The translations under genes and the position numbers were made by a program. Below the pieces are notes generated by a model. It was not told where the DNA came from. It made no database searches and worked only from the letters and a program-made list of their open reading frames with translations. From a virus, in the IMG/VR virus record IMGVR_UViG_3300010354_000273, positions 1-35,081 of that record: a DNA stretch of 35,081 bases. The stretch is one strand, 5' to 3'. Position 1 is the stretch's first letter. Each line of letters starts with the position of its first letter. Positions 5,853 through 15,000 of the stretch are shown in pieces.

Positions 5853-8318
5853 TTAGAATGTTCCTCCGTCAATCGTTGTTGTCCAAACAGGTCTGTCAGT
5901 ATATGTAGTAGAGACATTGGTAGGAACAATTGAGATATTAGTTCCTTCCTTCAGAAGATCATTTGTAGTATCAAATGTTCCCTGAACTCCAATTAGAGTA
6001 ACAGTATTGCTGCTCGAAGTGCTGGTTTTTACCATACCATAAGCAGCGGCATTATTTGCCTGAGTAATTTGTTGCCCAGCAGAGAAACTATGAGTTGAAT
6101 CGAGAGTAAGAACAACTTCAGTTACAGCTGTCATAATCTGCGTCGATGTAAACGTCGCAGATGATGGTGCTGTTGTGGATCTTTGTAAACCAGTACTATC
6201 AAAGTAAACAATACCGTGGGTTGAGAAATCTCCAGATTGGTAGTAAATACCTCTAATATCTAAGAATCCTTTAGTTCCAGATACTACACTATTGGTAATG
6301 GATGCATCTGGAATAAATGTCCATCTTCTGCTGTCATCTGCATGAGATTCAAAAACACCACTGGTTGCAATTGAGTTGTCATCAAAACCAAAGAAACCAG
6401 TTTTATTATTGCTAGTTCCACTGCTTGTGTTATAATTGAACGAAACACCTCTGTCAGTGTTTGTATCAAATGCGTGGGTAATTGTTAGTTGAGTTGAAAT
6501 TCCAATCTGGGCAGTTGTATTTGCTGCAATAGATACAATCTTTGTTCCAGAATTGTAATAAAGAATAGTTCTATCTGCAGCAAGTGCAGGAAGACCAGTA
6601 ACACCAGCATTATCAATAACATCACCAGTGTTAATGCCAACAACCGAATCTAAAGTAATTTCTGTAGTTCCAGAACCAACAACTGCCATTACGGTTCTGA
6701 CACTTGTTACATCACCAAGATTCAGAATTGGTTCGTTGACTGTAACAGAACTTGAGTTTACCGTTGTAGTTGTACCATCAACCTGAAGGTCACCCTTAAT
6801 AATAACGGTTCCCTCATTGCTTAATCCATCTGGATATGGGTCGATATAAAGTGTATTTCCATGACCAGATTTGGTTGAGATGATATTGGAACTAATTCCA
6901 ACAGCATCAAACTGGGCACTTCCAACATTTACAAAAGAACCAGTATGATTTATTGTTCCGGTAATTGTGACAGTATCACTATCAGCATTACCGAGTGTAG
7001 TATCACCATCTACTGTTAGATTTTGCTGAATTACTAAATTACCAGCAAAAGTTGTATCTCCACTAACAATAAAATCTGCACCAACATATAAATCACTTGC
7101 AATACCAACACCACCAGCAACTCTTAAAGCACCTGTAGTGGGGCTAGAAGCATCTGTAGTTGCTGCAATAGATACAAATGATGTATTGGTAGTACTTTCA
7201 AAAGTAACGGATGTTGGTGAAGACTGAGCACCAATTGTAACCGTCGTTGCATTTGGTACATCAAAAGTTGCATTGTTAATTGTTGCAATTCCTGTATTTG
7301 CACCAATATCAATTGCAACTCCAGAACCAAATGCATTAATATGGGTTACAGTAGAATCAAAAAGATTTAATGATGTATTATTACTTGTAACATCTCCACC
7401 ATCAATATTTAAATCTCCATCTAAATCAACAGTGGCATTATGAATAGTTGTAATGCCAGTAGTAGTACCAATATCAATGAACTCACCTGCACCTAGAATA
7501 TTTGCGTGAGTTACTGTTGAATCAAAGAGGTTCAGGGTAGAAGTGTTTGATGTTACATCCCCACCATCAATATTTAAATCTCCAGTAATATCAGTATTTC
7601 CACCGACGTTGAGATTTTCTTCAATACCTACACCACCTTCAACTACAAGAGCACCAGTGTCTTTATCGGTTGAAGAAGTTGTATCACTAATTGTAATTTG
7701 AACGCCAGAAGCAAAATTCCAATCAGCACCTTCTACCTGAATCTTATCAGAAGTAGTCTCATCATAATACATTCTGGCATCATTATCTGTGCCAAATTGA
7801 AACTCAATATTATCTGCGACTCTAATGTCCGCAGTTGTTCCAGCGCCACCTCTTTCAAAGAATATTGCATCTTTAGCAGTATCATATGATAGTCTTATAT
7901 CATCACTAGTACCAAATTGCAATTCGTCATCGTCTAAGAACTGAACTCTACCAGTTCCATTCGGAGTAATAGTGATATGACCATCAGTATCTGTAGAGGT
8001 AAGTGCATTACCATCCAATCTTAAATTATCTACGTTCCACTGATCGACTTTTCGGTTCTGATCGACAATCGCTACGAAACCATTTGCCGCAGTCGTTGCG
8101 TTTGCAGCAGATGCAACAGAACCTGGAGTGTTGCTTAAAAGATCTGTGTAGTACTGACCACCAATCAATTGAGGGTTACTGGAACTATCACCAATAAAGA
8201 ATCTTTGTCCTCTATTTGCTTGAGTACCTCCACCAATAGTATACGCTAATTCACCATAATTTAATGTTGATGGTGCAGAAGTACCAGTAGATCTTTTGAC
8301 CCTAATGATACTTGCCAT
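5853..8318 (-). CDS. Repeat-rich tail fibre / virion structural protein
   Basis: 821 residues. The N-terminus (M-A-S-I-I-R-V-K-R-S-T-G-T-S-A-P-S-T-L-N-Y-G-E-L-A-Y) is the attachment-type opening of many phage fibres. The body is beta-rich and repetitive: two F-G-T-x-D-D/N-x-R-x-x-Y-D units (about 135-190), two T-G-A-L-x-V-x-G-G-V-G-I-x...L-x-V-G units (about 223-240 and 400-420), and two 55-residue tandem units starting D-L-N-I-D-G-G-D-V-T-S-N. It has no recognisable enzyme or chaperone domain. It ends T-I-D-G-G-T-F. It occupies the gp10-to-wac region of the T4 map, so it is probably a host-recognition or whisker-like fibre, by position and composition. It follows the 75-residue protein with a strong GGAGGT ribosome binding site embedded in that gene's last codons; the junction is TAATG. 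Confidence 0.82.
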   Translation of the reverse strand: MASIIRVKRSTGTSAPSTLNYGELAYTIGGGTQANRGQRFFIGDSSSNPQLIGGQYYTDLLSNTPGSVASAANATTAANGFVAIVDQNRKVDQWNVDNLRLDGNALTSTDTDGHITITPNGTGRVQFLDDDELQFGTSDDIRLSYDTAKDAIFFERGGAGTTADIRVADNIEFQFGTDNDARMYYDETTSDKIQVEGADWNFASGVQITISDTTSSTDKDTGALVVEGGVGIEENLNVGGNTDITGDLNIDGGDVTSNTSTLNLFDSTVTHANILGAGEFIDIGTTTGITTIHNATVDLDGDLNIDGGDVTSNNTSLNLFDSTVTHINAFGSGVAIDIGANTGIATINNATFDVPNATTVTIGAQSSPTSVTFESTTNTSFVSIAATTDASSPTTGALRVAGGVGIASDLYVGADFIVSGDTTFAGNLVIQQNLTVDGDTTLGNADSDTVTITGTINHTGSFVNVGSAQFDAVGISSNIISTKSGHGNTLYIDPYPDGLSNEGTVIIKGDLQVDGTTTTVNSSSVTVNEPILNLGDVTSVRTVMAVVGSGTTEITLDSVVGINTGDVIDNAGVTGLPALAADRTILYYNSGTKIVSIAANTTAQIGISTQLTITHAFDTNTDRGVSFNYNTSSGTSNNKTGFFGFDDNSIATSGVFESHADDSRRWTFIPDASITNSVVSGTKGFLDIRGIYYQSGDFSTHGIVYFDSTGLQRSTTAPSSATFTSTQIMTAVTEVVLTLDSTHSFSAGQQITQANNAAAYGMVKTSTSSSNTVTLIGVQGTFDTTNDLLKEGTNISIVPTNVSTTYTDRPVWTTTIDGGTF
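7258..7588 (-). repeat. Two 55-residue (165-base) tandem repeats in the fibre
   Basis: Two adjacent units share D-L-N-I-D-G-G-D-V-T-S-N, L-N-L-F-D-S-T-V-T-H, I-D-I-G-x-x-T-G-I and T-I-x-N-A-T in the same register. On the plus strand the word CCACCATCAATATTTAAATC occurs at 7396 and again at 7561, exactly 165 bases apart. The nucleotide similarity indicates a fairly recent duplication, or homogenisation, within the fibre shaft. Confidence 0.88.
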
Positions 8319-8545
8319 TAAAAGCTACCTCCGTTAATGTCTAAATTCTGCGTAGTTCCTGGTGTTAATTCTAAAGTCGCATCCCATTTATTTGTTGTAG
8401 AATTATATACTAAGACCATACCATTAGATAAATTTGTGGCATTAATGTCACTCAAACCAGACAAAGTTCCTGAGGTGTCTCCAGTGATAGATGAAACAAC
8501 TTTTATTGAATTTTTTTGTCCTACTCTTACTTTAATGTCTGCCAT
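8318..8545 (-). CDS. Small fibre-associated structural protein (MADIKVRVGQ type)
   Basis: 75 residues. It opens M-A-D-I-K-V-R-V-G-Q-K-N-S-I-K-V, a motif I recognise at the start of several cyanophage tail-fibre-like proteins. It continues with L-S-D-I-N-A-T-N-L-S-N-G-M-V-L-V-Y-N-S-T-T-N-K-W, a common fibre-shaft segment. It ends D-I-N-G-G-S-F, matching the D-G-G-T-F end of the following fibre. It therefore looks like a miniature fibre or a fibre base piece, perhaps detached from a longer ancestor. It is first after a consensus late promoter (8621-8628), with a leader of about 70 bases, and has no visible Shine-Dalgarno. The stop overlaps the next start as TAATG. Confidence 0.8.
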   Translation of the reverse strand: MADIKVRVGQKNSIKVVSSITGDTSGTLSGLSDINATNLSNGMVLVYNSTTNKWDATLELTPGTTQNLDINGGSF

Positions 8546-8620
8546 TAGAGTTTTTTCACTGTTTTTGGGGTTTTCACAAGGAACATATAAAATTCCGTTT
8601 AATGGTCAGGATCTAAAATA

Positions 8621-8628
8621 TATTTATA
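8621..8628 (-). promoter_or_regulatory. T4-type late promoter (TATAAATA)
   Basis: Exact TATAAATA on the minus strand in the 94-base gap before the 75-residue fibre protein gene. T4 late promoters have only this -10-like box, read by the gp55/gp33-modified polymerase. Location in a rare intergenic gap supports function. Confidence 0.75.
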
Positions 8629-8639
8629 CTAGCAGTTTT

Positions 8640-8822
8640 CTATGAGTTCAATGCCCAAGAAGTAACGACTTCTTGTTGCTTTAAATATAATTTTACATAA
8701 GATTTTGCTATAGTCCTCAAAGTTTCTATAGAATCGCATTGATCAATTTCAGATGCATATTTAAAATATTCAAAACTTTTGCTTAAGTTTTCTAGTTCAA
8801 TCTTGTCTGGATCGATGTTCAT
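8640..8822 (-). CDS. Small conserved-type phage protein
   Basis: 60 residues, acidic N-terminus (M-N-I-D-P-D-K-I-E-L-E-N-L-S-K-S-F-E-Y-F-K-Y), then D-Q-C-D-S-I-E-T-L-R-T-I-A-K-S-Y-V-K-L-Y-L-K-Q-Q-E-V. It is mostly helical by composition. I recall near-identical patterns (E-N-L-S-K-x-F-E-Y...Y-L-K-L-Y-x-K-Q-Q-E) in T4-like cyanophages, so it is a real gene, but no function is known to me. The start has a good GGAG ribosome binding site seven bases upstream and overlaps the preceding ORF by 26 bases. It ends just before the late promoter. Confidence 0.8.
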   Translation of the reverse strand: MNIDPDKIELENLSKSFEYFKYASEIDQCDSIETLRTIAKSYVKLYLKQQEVVTSWALNS

Positions 8823-9009
8823 TGATTAACTCCATAAGTAAGTTTTTGATCTGCTGAACGTCGGTTTTTAATTCATTAATTTCATCTTTTTGTTTTTGAC
8901 GCTCTTTCTTCATTCTAATATATTGATTATATTCAAATGTATCTGAGTTTACAATTGCCCCAGACTTTTCATCTCTAAAAAGATTTTTATGCCCTTCAAT
9001 TGGTATCAT
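8797..9009 (-). CDS. Small coiled-coil phage protein
   Basis: 70 residues: M-I-P-I-E-G-H-K-N-L-F-R-D-E-K-S-G-A-I-V-N-S-D (a motif recurrent in T4-like phages just downstream of tail genes), followed by a clear coiled coil from about residue 35 (K-Q-K-D-E-I-N-E-L-K-T-D-V-Q-Q-I-K-N-L-L-M-E-L-I). Its ATG overlaps the stop of the 2354-residue gene as TAATG, so it is coupled. It has no enzymatic signature. A role as a small virion or assembly factor is plausible from context only. Confidence 0.82.
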   Translation of the reverse strand: MIPIEGHKNLFRDEKSGAIVNSDTFEYNQYIRMKKERQKQKDEINELKTDVQQIKNLLMELINEHRSRQD

Positions 9010-12000
9010 TATGCTAGTGCAATTGCCCTTAAATCACGGAATCTTGGAGTATAAGATTCATTTGTTCCACTCATAACAATCTTAATTATAAATCCATTAA
9101 ATTGCTCTAGATCATCAGCAGTATACTGATATTCTAAAAATTCATTATCATTACTGGATCTTACAAAAGCATCTGAAGATCCATCATTTAAGTTAGAATT
9201 TATTACAGTATCACCAAAACCATCGCCGTCAATATCAGTTAGGTTATTATAACCAGGGAATAATTCGTAAGTTTGATTAATTTCACTTGAATCGGATCTA
9301 AACAACTTATAAAGAACCCTAAAGTCACTTGAAGCGTCTCTATATGCTGTAAGGAGAACCTTCAAAGAAGTTGCTGGTTTTGCCAGATCAATTCTATTTG
9401 AAATATAAACAGAAGAATGTGGATCATCTGTCAATTGATTAGATCTAGGATCAGTGACATAATTTAAAATTGGTTTATTCAATCTATTTCTGCTAAACAC
9501 AAATGTTGCTGCTTCTGATAAATCAATTACAGGGGAAACATTAGAGTTAGTAGTTTCCATTCTAATACCTAATGTCAACGATTTGTTTCTTGGTAAAGAA
9601 GACAAACGATTAGATTCATTAACTCGTGAGCAAACAATTCTTGGGGTAGAAAATTCGTTTACTTGATTTAAGGAAACATCTTCATAACCCTGATCAATAA
9701 AAGATACTTCAGATCCACCAGCACTTGTTCCAGAAACTGTTCTAATTAATGAGTTTATAGAGGTATTTTCTGGAGAAATAATATTGAACTGTGGGATAAT
9801 TTCACTAAACTGAATATTTTGTGTTGCTCTACAGTTTGGTCCACCAAGAGTACTCTCATTCGTAAACGAAAGCATAGTATCTCCACTTGATTTATCAGAT
9901 CTATCAAATTCTAAATGATATCTATCAATACCTCTTTCAGATCTTAATTTGGAATTAGTTGGCATTGTATGTGAATTATTAATTCTGGTTAATGAAACCC
10001 CATTAATTTCATATTTGTAAATTAGGTCTCCTGTAGAATGATTTCTTATTGTGGTTTCATTTACACCTCTTTCAGAAATGGATAAAGTATTTGAACCAAC
10101 AGAAGTATATTCAATAACCTCCTCATTTACAAGAATATATCCTGGATTTGATGCACTTACTGTAGATCCTTCAAAAGATGTAAAGTTTGAGGTATTTGCA
10201 ATTGATATTGTAGTGTTAGTTGATGTAATATTTGCAGTTAATGCTTCCCCAGAAGTATTTGGAAGAACCCCTCTGATATTTACAATATTACTATTAGAGT
10301 GCATTCCGTGATTATAATGTAAAACTTCAAAAACTTTTCCAGTGTAAAGATCACTTGGAACTACCGATTGACCAAGAGTAACTGTTCCTGCAAGAGAAAC
10401 CTGAGTGCTGCCCTGATAGTATGATAGTACTTGATTATCAGTAAATTCTTCTCCAGAGACATTTGTTAAGAACAATTTGTCTATATTTGGAACTGATTGA
10501 ACACTAATAGTTGCATCACGTCCCTGAGAAACACTACTTGTTGTTATGCCAAGAAGATCTCCAACTCTATATCCAGACCCAGTATTTGCAATAGAAACAG
10601 TAGCTACTCTATTTGATGCGATAGTTACTGTTGCGGTTGCACCACTTCCAGATCCAGTTATTGAGTATAGAGGAACTCCAGAATATGTTCCGTTTGAATA
10701 TCCAACACCAACATTTGTGGTTGAAACGACACCAATGTTTCCACCTACAAACTCTACATATCCAAAAGCATTTCCTTCACCAATCTTGGCACCAGGTTGT
10801 AAAATCGTTCCAAGAGCATATGTCGTAACAATACCAACATTAAGTTTTCTTGGTAATGTTTTGATTGGATTGTTAATCAAAACTGGAACATTTACATCTA
10901 TCTCAGCAAAAGTACTTCCAATAGATAAAGATGGGTTATGGAAGTACGCTGTTCCACTTGTTGAAGTGAAGTTTGCTTTATAAAATTTAAATTTCAGATC
11001 TTCATATACACTTGGAGACCAAATAGATCCGTTTTGAGACTTAAATAGATTTCCACCAACATATTGATTGGAATAAATTGTTTGTTGTGCGTCTGGAAGA
11101 TTTTGAGTTGCTACTGTTGCTTGATTGGATTCCGCAATCCAAACCTTATAATCATCGGAAGATGGGCAAGAAAGTGAAATTGCATATTGCTTATTTGGTT
11201 GTAAATAAATCGGAGATGGGAAAGTAACTTTTGTTGCTGTTGCACCATTAGATGATGTTGTAATACCCGATGGTTCAACTCCAACTCTTGCAAAGTCTTG
11301 AATTATTTTGTCTTTTGGAGTTCCACCAATATCAGTTTCTCTAATTTCAACAAAGACCTTTTCCGTAGAATCTTTTCCACTGAAATAAAGATCAACAGCA
11401 GTCAAGAATCCACCATCATTATCAGTTCTAAATGTTTGTGATAGTGGATCTTTTCTAAGTGCATTTAATGGAAGAGCTGGTGGTGATTTACGAACAACCA
11501 GACTCTCACTATAAACAGAAGCGTTTACAATACCAGATCCATAGAATGTTGTCTCTGTTGATGTGACAGTAGATGAAGTCGAATTTGTTGAACTTGATGA
11601 TAATTTAAATGTTTTAGCACCAACTCTAAAAGTGGTTGATGGTGCTGGATTTTGAAGTGGATTTCTAATGAAGAAACATCCAACTAGATCACCTACAGAA
11701 TCTGTAGTAAGTGATTGTGTTCCAACAGTTGCTTGTGCAGAACTTGTTGCACCAACCAGTTTCATACCAGATGGAGTATATCCATAGAATCTGCCATCAG
11801 CATCATCTGCTAAAGAATAAGTATCAATATTCAATACTGAAGATGATGATGAATAAGCTGATAATGTAGCATTTGCCGAATATGGATTTGTAGAATATGT
11901 TGTTGTTGGATTTGAGTATGATCCAGTTTTGTGATTGTAATTGGCGATTCTAAAAGCTGCTACTTTTATGCCACCAACATATCCATAAACAGTTTCTCCT

Positions 12001-15000
12001 GATTGGAATGTACCAGAAGACATCGTAATTTTCAAAAGTTTGGGAATAATATCAATATTTGAATTTCCTGCAAAGAATGAATAATAATTGGTAGAAGGAG
12101 TTAATCCACTTGCTCTAAATTCAACATTTCTTGATCTAAACTTATCACTAGAAATGGAACTCGGACTTAGATTTGAAACATATGAATTTTCCCAATTACT
12201 CTGAGTTCTAGAAATAACGCCATTTTCACTATTGATTGTCCTTACCCAAGTATCTGAAGATGGGGTAAGTTTCACAAATCCATTATAATTGGATGAACCA
12301 AATGGATTAATTGTTTCTTCTTTTGTTGCAAATGATTGCTCAAGATTTGTCCAAGACACTTCTTCATAATTTAAGGTAATAAGATCTCCGGTCTTTTTAA
12401 TATTACTATCTTGAAGAGTAAGATTTGTGGAAAAATCTGCAGTGTTTATATTGATTGAAGATTCTGGAGAAATTTGAGATTTTAGAGAGTAGAAACTTAC
12501 ATCAGATCTCAGTTCATTATCTTCATTATTAGTATCGATACAAACTTTTGCATCTGAATTTTCTATATCAATAAAATTAGTATTATCAAAGTTGTCAACA
12601 AAAAATCCAGATTTAAATCTACTCAATCCATCAGCATCTTGAATCTGTAAAGTCTTTGTATTAAGTTCAAGTAAAGTTAGTGATGCCAATTTTTCAACAT
12701 TATTGATTCTAGTCTCCAGATTACCAATATCTCTCATTGTATATCTCTTATTATCATAGAGATATACTTCAACATCATCCGAATTATAAAGATAAGCTGG
12801 CAACTTAATTGTTGCAAGATCCATTGCCTCTTCAATAGATGATGGTTCTTTAGGATTGTTGGCAGAAACTCCCTTTGTAATTACGATTTCTCCATTTTTA
12901 TTGAGTGAAACTTTATCAATTCTTGGGAGGTAATATGAATATGAAACTGTGGAAGTTTCATTTGGAGAAACAACTAAAGTTGGATTTGAACCAGCAGCTG
13001 CAAAATTTCTACTTGAGAATGCAAATGGCGATACACTAGTGTTAGTAAAATCAGAAACTCTTGGTCTAAAATCTAAAACATCGGATGCTCTTGTTCCAGA
13101 TCTCAATTTTGGTATGTCATTTTTATATCTTTGCCCATCATAACTCTTAACGGTGTAAACATCACCAGCATCATTTGTTGGGACCCTATAATGATCAAAA
13201 ATAACTAATAGTCTTCTAAATGGTACAACAGCTCCTGTTTTTCTAACTATTCTTGAATAATCATAATATTGTTCCTTTTGACCTTTATCTAGAACAAAAT
13301 CTTGTGTCTTATTAATATAGGTTCCCTCAGAAATTGCTGCAATTCCTCCAGATATTCCAGATTCTTCAAACCTTACAGTTTCTCCGAAAACAAATTTATT
13401 TGAATTTAAATAAACAAACTCAATTTCTGTAGAAGATTTTCTAGTTACAATTTGTGCAATTGCACCACTGGTTGCGCCAGTAATTTTTTCTCCAAGAATA
13501 GATTCAGTATCTAAACCTAGTCCAGAAGCAAAGGTTAGTTTATCTAGTAAAATTTCACCATTATTTACAGATTCGTATACTGAAAGAACCTTTACAACAT
13601 CTGGAACATTCAAAGATATTTCCTCATCCTCAACTCTCAGTCCATAAGTTGTGCTTGAAGATAAACCTGCAATTGAAGTTGATATACCAGAGGAAGATTT
13701 ATTAACCTCTAATTTTGTACTTCTAACATATAATTTTTGCTTATTGGTTACTGAATTTTTCTTTACAGTAGCATTAACAACAACATTAGTTTGATTAGGA
13801 GTGAGTCCAGTAAAAGTAACAACAGTTGAATTGCTACTTAAAGATACTTTATCACTAGAAAGTTGGTCAATAGTTCCATTTTTGTAGAAAATTCCATATC
13901 TCTCAGAATTATATGGTTCAAAATATGCACTAGTAATACCAACGTCTGCAAGAGTTAATGATAATGTTCCCGTAGATGTAGTTGATTTGCCAGTTACTTG
14001 TCTTCTTACAGTTAAATCTGAAGTAGATAGATTTACATCTGAAACATTATTAGAATTTAACTTTGCATAGAGGAAAGAATTTTCTTCATTCTGAATACTT
14101 GGTACACCTAGAGAAAATGTTGTAGTAACAGTTGATGATGGTAATGTTCCCGTACAAACTCCTGTGACGTTAGAAACAGACGCAAGAGTTAGAGTAAGAC
14201 CATCTGCAGAAACATTTTGAACTCGGTTAAATGTTTCAAGAGAATTTCCAGAAAGTTGATATCTAATTATAGTATCACTCTTTATTCCAACGAAATTTTT
14301 TCCAGCACAAGTTGCAATACCAGTAGCACTAATTACAAGTGAATCTGTTGCTGCAAAGTTTTTAGCAATTTTACTTTGAAGGAAGGAATCTGCAACAAAT
14401 GATGTTGAAAGACCGACTTCAGCAGCATCTTGAAAAACTGATTTTATATCCTGTACACCAAATACCTTTATTTCTGATATTGTTACTGAATTTGCTGTTG
14501 ATCCATTGATTAAAATTTGTTCTCCAACACTAAATGAACCAGAAGTCTGTTGAACGTTAATCACATTTCCAGATGGATTTCCTACAACATATCCAGATGC
14601 ACCACTGTTTAAACCTTTAATGTAAGAAGTTTCTGGACATTGCCCAGATGTTAATTGGACATTTAGAGTTAGTTTAGTGTATGTTTGTACATCATAAAGA
14701 TAAAGATCCCAAGATGAAGATGCATTTTGATATGTGCTAGGTGTAGAATATGAATAAACTCTTGCTTTACCAATTGTATCTCCAGCACCTACTGTGGTAG
14801 AATTTTTTCTCTTGCTATTTAAGTATATAATATGATTATTATCAATACCAACTATTGGAGTTCCAGAAACATTATTAACTTTTAATAAACTGCCCATCTC
14901 AAATGAAATGGATGAATTTGATACACTAGCAGTATCTCTTGGTTTATCCAAATCAAGAATTGTTGTAGCAGTTTTTTCTACATCAAATCCCCTAACATAT

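Noticed and set aside
5849-5929. Upstream extension of the coiled-coil ORF before gp13 (start at 5929)
   Set aside because: It would lie almost entirely inside the fibre's last codons and adds hydrophobic non-family residues; the ATG at 5848 just after the fibre stop is more economical.
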